Below, piece by piece: positions 17,961 to 25,455 of a stretch of 64,000 nucleotides of DNA. Each line of letters opens with the position of its first letter. Position 1 is the stretch's first letter. A model generated the notes under the pieces. It had not been told where the DNA came from. It saw only the letters and a list, made by a program, of their open reading frames with translations, and did not search any database. Position numbers and translations under genes: made by a program. This DNA comes from Rhizorhabdus dicambivorans (GTDB lineage Bacteria > Pseudomonadota > Alphaproteobacteria > Sphingomonadales > Sphingomonadaceae): contig NZ_CP023449.1 of assembly GCF_002355275.1 (NCBI RefSeq), positions 3,450,001-3,514,000 on the forward strand. Reading direction: 5' to 3'.

Positions 17961-18204
17961 CGCCACGCTTGCGCGCCTTGCTCTGAAAGAAGGCCGCGCC
18001 CCGCTTGCGCCACGCCTCCTTCCGTTGGGCTTCGCTGGTTTCCGCGACGACCAGCAGCGCTCCGGCCAGCGTTTCCGCATCGGTCGCATCGGCCCCGGTA
18101 GCGATCACCAGTTCGCCGAGCTGCTGCACGCGGCGTTCCTTCAGTTGCTTCGCCTTGTCGGCGAGCGCCTTCAGTTCCGAATCAAAGTCTCGTGGTTTGC
18201 GCAT
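17899..18204 (-). CDS. traC: Conjugal transfer relaxosome accessory protein, TraC/TraD family
   Basis: A 101-residue protein beginning MRKPRDFDSELKALADKAKQ: charged coiled-coil N-terminus, then VQQLGELVIATGADATDAE, related to the TraD/TraC family of small relaxosome proteins. GGAGAA precedes the ATG at 18204. Its promoter must lie in the 172-bp gap to the divergent traA, which also contains the predicted oriT. Assignment to TraC rather than a second TraD rests on gene order. Confidence 0.75.
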   Translation of the reverse strand: MRKPRDFDSELKALADKAKQLKERRVQQLGELVIATGADATDAETLAGALLVVAETSEAQRKEAWRKRGAAFFQSKARKRGDGPQGQPDGTLPLDGGAASA

Positions 18205-18316
18205 CGAAGTTCTCCATTGAGAGGCGATGCGCTGATGATAATATCGATGCTCTCCCAATGCTGTAGAGTCGTCGAGACGGCCTGACACTGGATAGTCCCG
18301 AGCAGGATTTTATCAT

Positions 18317-18347
18317 GGGAGGGCGCGCTTATACGTCGTGCCGACGT
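18317..18347 (-). other. oriT: Predicted origin of transfer (oriT), RSF1010/Ti nic family
   Basis: On the minus strand 18333-18320 reads TATAAGCGCGCCCT, differing at one key position from the TAAGTGCGCCCT nic core of IncQ and Ti-type MOBQ origins. Directly adjacent is the inverted repeat ACGTCG-TGC-CGACGT (18333-18347), the hairpin position seen in those origins. It lies between traC and traA, as in Ti plasmids. Nicking has not been shown; sequence and position fit well. Confidence 0.7.
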
Positions 18348-18376
18348 CGCGCTCATGGCGTAGATGGATTGCCGTC

Positions 18377-21262
18377 ATGGCGATCTTCCACCTCTCCGTC
18401 AAAGTCATCAGCCGGTCGAGCGGGCGCAGCGCCGTGGCGGCAGCGGCCTATCGCGGGGCCGAGCGGCTGCACGACGAACGGCTCAACCGTGACCATGACT
18501 TCACCAACAAGGACGGCGTCGTCCATTCCGAAGTGCTGCTGCCGGAAGGCGCGCCAGAGGAATTTGCCGACCGCGAAAAGCTCTGGAATGCCGTCGAGGC
18601 TGCGGAGAAACGCAATGACGCGCAGCTTGCCCGCGAGGTCGAATTCGCCATTCCGCGCGAGCTCACCAAGGAACAGGGAATCGAGTTGGCGCGCGAGTTT
18701 GCCGAGGCCGAGTTCGTCGAAAAGGGCATGATCGCCGACCTCAATGTCCATTGGGATATTGGCGCGGACGGCCAGCCCAAGCCCCACGCCCATGTCATGC
18801 TCACCATGCGCGAAGTCGGCAAAGACGGGTTCGGCGCGAAGGTGCGCGACTGGAACAAGGCCGAACTGGTCGAGCAGTGGCGCGAACGCTGGGCCGAGCA
18901 TGTCAACCAGCGCCTGGCAGAACTCGATATCGACGCGCGGATCGATCACCGCAGCCTGGAGGCGCAGGGCATAGCGCTGGAGCCGCAGGACAAGATCGGC
19001 CCCGCCGCATCGCGCATGGGCGTGCGCGGGCTTGAGGCAGAGCGGATCGAGGAACACCGCGCCGTCGCGCAGCGTAATGGCGAGCGGATTATCGCCAATC
19101 CCAACGTCGCGCTCGACGCGATCACGCACAGCCAGGCCACCTTCACGGGCCGCGATCTGGCGATGTTTGTGCATCGACACAGCGACGGGAAAGAGCAGTT
19201 CGATTTGGCGATGAGCGCGGTTCGCGGATCATCCGACCTGATCGCACTGGGCAAGGACGGACGCGGCGAGGAGCGGTTCACATCGCGCCAGATGATCGAA
19301 ACCGAGCAGCGGCTCGGTCGCGCATCGGAATTGCTGGCAGAACGCGAGCGGCATCAGGTCGAAGATCGTGGCCGGGAAGGAGCGCTGGCGCGGGCAGCGG
19401 AACGCGGCTTGATGCTGTCCGGCGAGCAGCGTGCGGCGTTCGAGCATGTGACCGACGGGCGCGGCCTCAGCGTTGTCGTCGGCTATGCCGGGACCGGCAA
19501 GAGCGGGATGCTGGGCGTGGCGCGCGAGGCGTGGGAAGGCGCAGGGTATACCGTTCGCGGTGCAGCGCTGTCTGGCATCGCCGCCGAGGGGCTGGAGCAC
19601 GGTTCGGGCATTGCCTCGCGCACCATTGCCAGCCTTGAGCACCAGTGGGGCCAAGGCCGCGAATTACTCACGTCCCGTGACGTGCTGGTGATCGATGAGG
19701 CAGGCATGGTCGGCACACGCCAGATGGAGCGCGTCCTCTCCCATGCCGCCGATGCGGGTGCGAAAGTTGTCCTGGTTGGCGACCCGCAGCAGCTCCAGGC
19801 CATCGAAGCAGGCGCTGCGTTCCGGTCGATCCACGAACGGCACGGCGGCGTCGAAATCAGCGAGGTTCGCCGCCAGCATGACGGCTGGCAGCAGGACGCC
19901 ACGCGGCACCTTGCTACCGGGCGCACCGGTTTTGCCATTCAGGCCTACGACGAACGCGGCATGGTGCACGCCGCCGAAACGCGGGAGGCCGCACGCGGCG
20001 AACTGATCGAGCGCTGGGATCGTGACCGGCAGGCCAGCCCCGGCGATACGCGAATCATCCTCACCCATACCAACGACGAAGTGCGGGAGCTCAATGACGC
20101 GGCACGAGAAAAGTTGCGAGCCAGTGGCGAGCTGGGCAACGACGTGTCGATCAGCGCGACACGCGGAGAGCGTCAGTTCGCCAGCGGCGACCGCATCATG
20201 TTCCTGCGCAATGAGCGGGGCCTGGGCGTCAAAAACGGCACACTCGGCACTGTAGAACAGGTGACGCCGCAGCGCATGGCCGTGCGCACCGACGATGGCC
20301 GCAACGTGGCTTTCGACACCAAGGATTATGCGCATATCGATCATGGCTACGCCGCCACGATCCACAAGGCGCAGGGCATGACCGTGGACCAGGTGCATGT
20401 GCTGGCGACACCGGGCATGGACAGCCACGGTGCCTATGTCGCGATGTCCCGCCACCGTGACGGCCTCGCCCTACATTATGGGCGCAACGATTTTGCCGAT
20501 CAGTCGAAACTTGTCCGTACGCTGAGCCGCGAGCGTGGCAAGGACATGGCCTGCGACTACAAGCCCGAGCAGCAGTTTGCCGAACGGCGCGGGATCACCT
20601 TCCGCAAGCGTATCGTGGAGATTGCGAGGCAGTTGCCGGAGCGCGCGAAGTCGATCTTTGCTGGCTTCCGCCCTCAGGCCAACCGGCTCGAACCGCTGCC
20701 CACCGAACAGGCTGGCCTGTCCGATCAGCGGCGGGCGGTCGAACGCTATGCGCGTGCCGCCGCTGACATCGGGCAGATGCGCGAGCAAGGATTGCCGGTC
20801 CTGCCACATCAGAGCGACGCGCTGGAGAAGGCCGGAAAGGCGCTCGACGCGATCCGGCCCCATGGCACAGCCGACCTCGCCAGCGCCTTGCAGCGCCAGC
20901 CCTCGCTCGCCCGTGAGGCCGCCGATGGTCGCAGCCAGGGTGCAATCCGCGCCATGCAGCTCGAAGCCGAAATCCGCGTCGATCCCGCGCAGCGTGCAGA
21001 CCGCTTTGTCAGCGACTGGCAGCGGCTTGGGCAGGCGCGCCAGGTCATGCAGCGCGATGGCGACAGCAAGGGCGCGCAGAGGCTCACCAACCGCATGACG
21101 GATTTGGTGAAGGGGCTGGAGCGCGACGCGCAGGTCGAATCCCTGCTGCGCAGTCGCACCCGCGAGCTTGGCATCAAGACAGAACTCGGTCGCGATCTGG
21201 CCCGCGACCTTGCCGCCTCCATCTCGATGGAGCGGAGCCGGTCAATCGGCATGGGCCTGTAG
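18377..21262 (+). CDS. traA: Ti-type TraA relaxase-helicase (MOBQ)
   Basis: A 961-residue relaxase. Residues 1-220: MobA/MobL domain with catalytic Tyr25 in AAYRGAER and the metal-binding histidines H125, H137 and H139 (NVHWD, KPHAHVML). Residues 330-750: RecD-like superfamily 1 helicase with Walker A GYAGTGKS at 369-376, Walker B VIDEAG at 438-443, GDPQQLQA near 468 and the C-terminal motifs HKAQGMTVDQVHV and YVAMSRHRD. It nicks oriT and unwinds the strand for transfer. I start at the ATG at 18377 (MAIFHLSVKVISRSSGRSAV), the family N-terminus. No type IV secretion genes are present, so the element is probably mobilisable with help rather than self-transmissible. Confidence 0.95.
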   Translation: MAIFHLSVKVISRSSGRSAVAAAAYRGAERLHDERLNRDHDFTNKDGVVHSEVLLPEGAPEEFADREKLWNAVEAAEKRNDAQLAREVEFAIPRELTKEQGIELAREFAEAEFVEKGMIADLNVHWDIGADGQPKPHAHVMLTMREVGKDGFGAKVRDWNKAELVEQWRERWAEHVNQRLAELDIDARIDHRSLEAQGIALEPQDKIGPAASRMGVRGLEAERIEEHRAVAQRNGERIIANPNVALDAITHSQATFTGRDLAMFVHRHSDGKEQFDLAMSAVRGSSDLIALGKDGRGEERFTSRQMIETEQRLGRASELLAERERHQVEDRGREGALARAAERGLMLSGEQRAAFEHVTDGRGLSVVVGYAGTGKSGMLGVAREAWEGAGYTVRGAALSGIAAEGLEHGSGIASRTIASLEHQWGQGRELLTSRDVLVIDEAGMVGTRQMERVLSHAADAGAKVVLVGDPQQLQAIEAGAAFRSIHERHGGVEISEVRRQHDGWQQDATRHLATGRTGFAIQAYDERGMVHAAETREAARGELIERWDRDRQASPGDTRIILTHTNDEVRELNDAAREKLRASGELGNDVSISATRGERQFASGDRIMFLRNERGLGVKNGTLGTVEQVTPQRMAVRTDDGRNVAFDTKDYAHIDHGYAATIHKAQGMTVDQVHVLATPGMDSHGAYVAMSRHRDGLALHYGRNDFADQSKLVRTLSRERGKDMACDYKPEQQFAERRGITFRKRIVEIARQLPERAKSIFAGFRPQANRLEPLPTEQAGLSDQRRAVERYARAAADIGQMREQGLPVLPHQSDALEKAGKALDAIRPHGTADLASALQRQPSLAREAADGRSQGAIRAMQLEAEIRVDPAQRADRFVSDWQRLGQARQVMQRDGDSKGAQRLTNRMTDLVKGLERDAQVESLLRSRTRELGIKTELGRDLARDLAASISMERSRSIGMGL

Positions 21263-21272
21263 GAGAAACGCG

Positions 21273-22091
21273 ATGGATACCGATACCGATGACGTAGAGC
21301 TGCCGCTCGACCTTGAGCCGGAGCCGGAACCCGACCCGGCCACCCTGGATACCGCTGGCGATCCCGCCGCCGAGGCGTTTGCCCGCCTTGAGGGCGAGAT
21401 GGCCCTGATGCGCCGGGCGGTGCAGCACCTTGCCGCCGAGCGCGCAGACATTGTCATTCCCGACTACGGCGCGACCCTCACCGACCTGGCCAAGCGGATG
21501 GGCGCGATCAGCGAGAGCCTGAAGGGCATGGCCGGTCATCCGGCGATGCAGATGACCCCTGACAGCATTAGCCAGCGGATTGTCGCCGCAGCCGAGGCAG
21601 CGCGGCGCAGCGATCAGGACAGGATCACTCAGGCCCGGAGCGACTTGAGCCACGCCGCTCAGGAGATGCGCAGCGTCACGGCCCATGCGCGCACCGCCGC
21701 CGAGCAGCGTCAGCAGCTTAACCAGGTGGCAGGCGGGGCTTTGCTGGCTGGGATACTGCTTTGGTCCTTCCTTCCCGGCACCATTGCACGTGCCATGCCC
21801 GAAAGCTGGCACTGGCCGGAGCGCATGGCGGCGCGGATGGTCGGCGCATCCTCCCGCTGGAACGCGGGTGCACGGCTGATGCAAAGCGATAGCCCTGAGG
21901 CATGGAATGCACTGGTGCAGACCGCTGACATCCAGCGCGACAACCGCGATGCCATTGACACTTGCCGGAAGACCGCTGCTACATCGCAGCAGCCAGTGCG
22001 ATGCAGCGTCAAGATTCGTCCAAGCAGTCAAGAAGGGGAAACAGCCGCAACGCCAGCGGGGACCGCGAAACGGTCCCAGAGAGGGGCATAA
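21273..22091 (+). CDS. DUF6118-type protein, single-pass membrane
   Basis: A 272-residue protein with an acidic Pro-Glu-rich N-terminus (PLDLEPEPEPDP), a helical middle rich in coiled-coil heptads (residues 30-155), one membrane segment GGALLAGILLWSFLPGTI near 160-177 and an amphipathic C-terminus with a low-complexity tail. Proteins of this type commonly follow traA in sphingomonad elements. It starts 10 bp after traA behind AGGAGA, so it is in the same operon. A role in anchoring the relaxosome or in entry exclusion is conceivable but unproven. Confidence 0.7.
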   Translation: MDTDTDDVELPLDLEPEPEPDPATLDTAGDPAAEAFARLEGEMALMRRAVQHLAAERADIVIPDYGATLTDLAKRMGAISESLKGMAGHPAMQMTPDSISQRIVAAAEAARRSDQDRITQARSDLSHAAQEMRSVTAHARTAAEQRQQLNQVAGGALLAGILLWSFLPGTIARAMPESWHWPERMAARMVGASSRWNAGARLMQSDSPEAWNALVQTADIQRDNRDAIDTCRKTAATSQQPVRCSVKIRPSSQEGETAATPAGTAKRSQRGA

Positions 22092-22114
22092 CAGCCCATC
22101 CGGCTCGCACAAAT

Positions 22115-22131
22115 TGTGGGAACGAATGTGG
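22115..22131. repeat. Integrase 2 arm-type sites (right copy)
   Basis: TGTGGGAACGAATGTGG matches 5911-5927 with one mismatch. It lies 60 bp inside the right attachment core and marks the right arm of the element. Confidence 0.5.
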
Positions 22132-22189
22132 TTTCGATTTTCCGGAAAAGTCATTTTATCCTTTGAAAACAAAGCGATAAATGACTTGA

Positions 22190-22222
22190 ATGGTAGCGGA
22201 GGAGGGACTCGAACCCTCGGCC
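22190..22222. repeat. Putative right attachment site: tRNA 3'-end fragment
   Basis: The reverse strand reads a T-arm (GAGGGTTCGAGTCCCTC) followed by an acceptor 3' half and CCA, but the expected anticodon and D arms and a pairing 5' acceptor strand are absent from the next 100 bp. It is therefore a tRNA 3' fragment, not a tRNA gene. Its first 16 bp repeat the sequence at 5776-5791. Confidence 0.5.
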
Positions 22223-22271
22223 CTGGGACCGCCTTTTCACGTCGCCGCGATGAGCTCTCGGACGACCGAAT

Positions 22272-22541
22272 ATGGCTCGAGGCGCAGACCTTCCAAAAGC
22301 CTACAGCGCCGCCCCTCGCAGACCGCCACGGGGAAGAATTACGAGTGAGAACTCAATCGCGGGAGCTCGAGGCTCGACTATTGAGCCGCTCACCGTCCGC
22401 ATACCCATGGCCATACAGCTCACCGGATTGAGCCGGTCGCGCCTCTATCGGCTGATCCAGTCTGGCGAGATCAAGGTCATCAAGATCGGGCGATCGACGC
22501 TCATTTCGTTCGAAAGTCTCAAGAAGCTGGTCGAGAGGTGA
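22272..22541 (+). CDS. Small excisionase-like HTH protein D
   Basis: An HTH_17-type protein of up to 89 residues. The conserved part IEPLTVRIPMAIQLTGLSRS, LYRLIQSGEIKVIKIGRSTL closely parallels genes A and B next to integrase 1. The start is uncertain: the ATG at 22272 lies in poor-quality sequence, and an internal ATG at 22407 would cut into the helix-turn-helix. It probably belongs to the outer element, now separated from integrase 1 by the inserted 16-kb element; this is inference from similarity and position. Confidence 0.6.
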   Translation: MARGADLPKAYSAAPRRPPRGRITSENSIAGARGSTIEPLTVRIPMAIQLTGLSRSRLYRLIQSGEIKVIKIGRSTLISFESLKKLVER

Positions 22542-22548
22542 AAGCAGC

Positions 22549-22752
22549 ATGAGAGATATTGCGCCAACCGCAGCGGCATCATCGCCTTTCCTGTCGAACG
22601 ACGAAGCGGCCTCCTTTCTGAGATTGTCACCTCGGACACTCGAGAAATTTCGAGTAACAGGTGGAGGTCCGAAGTTCCGAAAATTCCGACGCCGCGTTCT
22701 CTATGCCCTTACCGATCTCCGTGACTGGGCGGACCGACGAATCTCCGACTAG
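22549..22752 (+). CDS. Small helix-turn-helix protein E
   Basis: A 67-residue protein, FLSNDEAASFLRLSPRTLEKF (helix-turn-helix, quoted in part) then KFRKFRRRVLYALTDLRDWA, the MerR/HTH_17 pattern of island-encoded DNA-binding proteins. It starts 7 bp after protein D and is co-oriented, so the two likely form an operon. Role in integrase regulation is inferred from context. Confidence 0.7.
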   Translation: MRDIAPTAAASSPFLSNDEAASFLRLSPRTLEKFRVTGGGPKFRKFRRRVLYALTDLRDWADRRISD

Positions 22753-23273
22753 CCGGATTTCATCAAACACATCGGCTACGAATCTGAGGGTCGGACGTTC
22801 GAAATTCGTACCCTGTGTTTGCCGAGGGGGCTGAGGCGTAGCTGGGCGTATTGACCTTCAGATATCCAGTCTGAGTGTCAAAGCCGTGATCAGGCGGCCC
22901 GATTTGGGCATGTCAAGTTACGCTCCGAACCATGCCGGAAAACCGCCGCAGTGCTTTTAGCGGAGGATCATCGTTCTCATGGCGTCAGCGCCCCTGCCCT
23001 GCTCCATGTCTCAGGGTTTCTAATGACTTGGTCGGGTTTACCAGTGCGGGGTAAGAACCCGCATGAGCTAAAGACGCGGGAACTAGACTTACTCTGAGTT
23101 AAAGACTGATGCGTTGCCGCGCGATCCAACAACTGCAGATCGAGACCCGATAATATCGACCATTCGAAACCCGGTCGGCAATCTTGACCGGCGAAAATCA
23201 TCAGTTCGCGAACAGCTCAGCGACCGACCCCGCATACTGATAGTCTTGACGATGGGGCGATTTCCTTACACGG
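22753..23273. other. Non-coding stretch at right flank of the mobile region
   Basis: About 520 bp without a supportable gene. A small hairpin (GCGGG-GTAAGAA-CCCGC, 23046-23062) is the only structure noticed. It separates the mobile block from the peptide-utilisation block. Confidence 0.4.
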
Positions 23274-24449
23274 TCAGGTTCGACCTCTGCGCGGCGTAAT
23301 CCCGACGGCCGATAATGGTAGCCCCGGGATCGAACTGGCGCTCATCGCGCCGTTCAGACCTGGCCAATCCAGACAGTTCTGGAAATACTCGCTCCATTGA
23401 TCTTCCGCCGGATCGCCGGCGGCGACGGGCTGTACGGCCCCATCGGGCTGCAGCCGGCAGGGCACCACGCTCACCGCATCGATGCCATCAGAGCCGACCG
23501 TCGCAAACGCGACCATCGTCAGCCTCATATCCTCATGCATCGGCAAATAAGGCCATCCATCGCGCGGCCCTACGACATAGGGCGCATCCCACAGGTCGCC
23601 GCGCGAAAGCTGCATTTTGAAAGCTTCGAGCTGATCGGGGGTGAGATTCAGGCGGAAGTCGAAAACGAAATGACCGAGGCCGTAGAGGATCGGCTTGCCG
23701 CAATACCATTCGATACCACGCATCGCATGATGGTGATGCCCGATCACCATGTCGGCGCCATGATCGATGCAGAAGCGCGCCGTCCGGGTCTCATGATCGG
23801 TCAGATGGAACGGTCGCGACTGGTCGCCCCAATGGAAGCTGGTGATGACGATGTCCGCGTCCTTGCGGGCACGGGCGATATCCTCGACGAGATTGGCGAG
23901 ATCGCGTTCGTCGGGCACCGTCGACGCGATCGGCCTCGCCCCGGGCATGTGGAGATTGAAGAAAGCCGGCCGCCAATGGTCATAGGCTCGTATCGGCACG
24001 AGGCCCGGAATAGTCGCATAGGCCTCGTAACCGAACGGGAAAACGCTCGCATAGCCGAGATAAGCGAAGCGGATGCCGCCGCGATCGACGAGAGCCGGAG
24101 CCCTCGCATCTTCGAGGTCTGAACCGGCCCCGCAGGTTGCGACACCCATTGCCGCCAGGCGGGCGCGATTCTCCAGCATGGCCTCCGTGCCGACGTCGAG
24201 GATGTGATTGTTGGCCAATGACAACACGTGAAAGCCGGCGCGGCCTAGCGCCGCAAGGTTCGCTGCCTTTCCGCTGATCATGTCGAGCTGGCCGGGCGCC
24301 ACATGCGGCGTATCGGTGTAGGCGCCCTCCATATTGCCGAACAGAATGTCGGCCTGGCCGAGCAACTCGCGCACGGGTACGAAGGGTGCGTCAGGGTCAC
24401 TCCTGTTCACCAGTAGGTCGCCGACGAACCCCAGCAGAATATCCGCCAT
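23274..24449 (-). CDS. CapA-family (PGA_cap) metallophosphatase-like protein
   Basis: A 391-residue protein of the CapA/PgsA fold, a relative of calcineurin-like phosphatases. Visible metal-site motifs: GFVGDLLV at the N-terminus, GNMEG near 38, SLANNHILDVG near 77, ITSFHWGD near 203 and IGHHHHAM near 238. Family members work in poly-gamma-glutamate capsule export or hydrolysis, but many homologues lack the capsule genes and the membrane anchor, as here: there is no signal peptide or transmembrane segment. As the last gene of the TBDR-MFS-M14-S15-M19 operon it may act on a gamma-linked or modified peptide. Its start is 13 bp after the M19 stop. Confidence 0.85.
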   Translation of the reverse strand: MADILLGFVGDLLVNRSDPDAPFVPVRELLGQADILFGNMEGAYTDTPHVAPGQLDMISGKAANLAALGRAGFHVLSLANNHILDVGTEAMLENRARLAAMGVATCGAGSDLEDARAPALVDRGGIRFAYLGYASVFPFGYEAYATIPGLVPIRAYDHWRPAFFNLHMPGARPIASTVPDERDLANLVEDIARARKDADIVITSFHWGDQSRPFHLTDHETRTARFCIDHGADMVIGHHHHAMRGIEWYCGKPILYGLGHFVFDFRLNLTPDQLEAFKMQLSRGDLWDAPYVVGPRDGWPYLPMHEDMRLTMVAFATVGSDGIDAVSVVPCRLQPDGAVQPVAAGDPAEDQWSEYFQNCLDWPGLNGAMSASSIPGLPLSAVGITPRRGRT

Positions 24450-24462
24450 GAATACTTCCTTG

Positions 24463-25455
24463 TCAGCGCCAGCAGGCGCGGGCGATGCGCAACCAGTTGC
24501 CGCCCAGGATGCCGCTGATCTCGGCGTCGCTCAGTCCGTCGCGGATCAGACCTTCGGCAATCTGTGGGATGGCCTCCGGCGGGACCATTGCTATTGTGCC
24601 GTCCAGGTCCGTCGGAAACAGCGACGGATTGGCCCGGACGAAATCGTCGAGCTCCGTCCGGTCGAACACGAAATCGAGACCAAGTCCGACATACTCGGGG
24701 CCGACGAGATCTACGACATAGCGGATGTGACGGAGCAGCGCCGCCACGGGATCGGACGACACCCCCAGAAACGGACCGATGCCGCTCAGCCCGATCACCC
24801 CGCCCTTGGCGGCACAGGCGCGCATCACCGCATCATCGACATTCCGCGGGTGTGCCGTCGCTCCCGCCGGGTTCGAATGCGAGAAGATCGGCGGATTGCG
24901 CGCATGTTCGATGGCATCGAGCACGGTTCGGGCGCTCGAATGGCTGAGGCACAGCACCATGCCCACTCTTTCCATCTCATCGATGATCGCGCGACCGAGC
25001 GGGGTCAGCCCGCCGTCCTCGCCCATACATCCGCCGCCGGCCTGATTATCCTGATTATAGGCAATCAGCATCCAGCGGACGCCAAGTTCGTACAGTTCCG
25101 CCACGCGCTCGAGACTATGCTCGATCGGCAGCATGCCCTCCACATCGAACGAGATGCCGAGCCGCCCGGTGGCTTTTGCGAGAGCGACGTCCTCCGCCGT
25201 CGCAATCATATGATAGCGCTCCGGACGGGCCAGCACATATTGCCGGAAATGGCGGGCCATGCCGACATGGTCGGCCCAGCTCATCAACCCGTAACCGATG
25301 TTGATCGACGCGACCGTCGCCCCGGCGGCGCTATAGCGATCGAGCTGCGGTAGAAGCTCTTCGTCCGCGCGCATCGGCATACAACCGTGATTGTCCCACA
25401 CGATCGATGCGGAGAGGATATCTCGCGCGCGCGGCGATACCGGGGTGATAATCAT
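24463..25455 (-). CDS. Peptidase M19 (membrane-dipeptidase family), copy 1
   Basis: A 330-residue zinc dipeptidase of the renal dipeptidase family, which cleaves L-Xaa-D-Xaa and related dipeptides. Metal ligands can be placed: D21 and H23 (WDNHGC), E106 (FDVEG), H172 (LSHSS) and H193 (FSHSN), with a conserved LGLDF Asp further on. There is no signal peptide, so it is cytoplasmic, unlike the GPI-anchored mammalian enzyme. The ATGA overlap with the S15 gene shows co-translation. A broken homologue lies at 44.2-45.0 kb. Tolerance of D-residues by this family fits the presence of a D-amino-acid dehydrogenase nearby. Confidence 0.9.
   Translation of the reverse strand: MIITPVSPRARDILSASIVWDNHGCMPMRADEELLPQLDRYSAAGATVASINIGYGLMSWADHVGMARHFRQYVLARPERYHMIATAEDVALAKATGRLGISFDVEGMLPIEHSLERVAELYELGVRWMLIAYNQDNQAGGGCMGEDGGLTPLGRAIIDEMERVGMVLCLSHSSARTVLDAIEHARNPPIFSHSNPAGATAHPRNVDDAVMRACAAKGGVIGLSGIGPFLGVSSDPVAALLRHIRYVVDLVGPEYVGLGLDFVFDRTELDDFVRANPSLFPTDLDGTIAMVPPEAIPQIAEGLIRDGLSDAEISGILGGNWLRIARACWR

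Noticed and set aside
22190-22290. Possible complete tRNA gene on the minus strand
   Set aside because: T-arm and CCA are present, but no pairing 5' acceptor strand or proper anticodon arm is found within the expected 70-95 bases.
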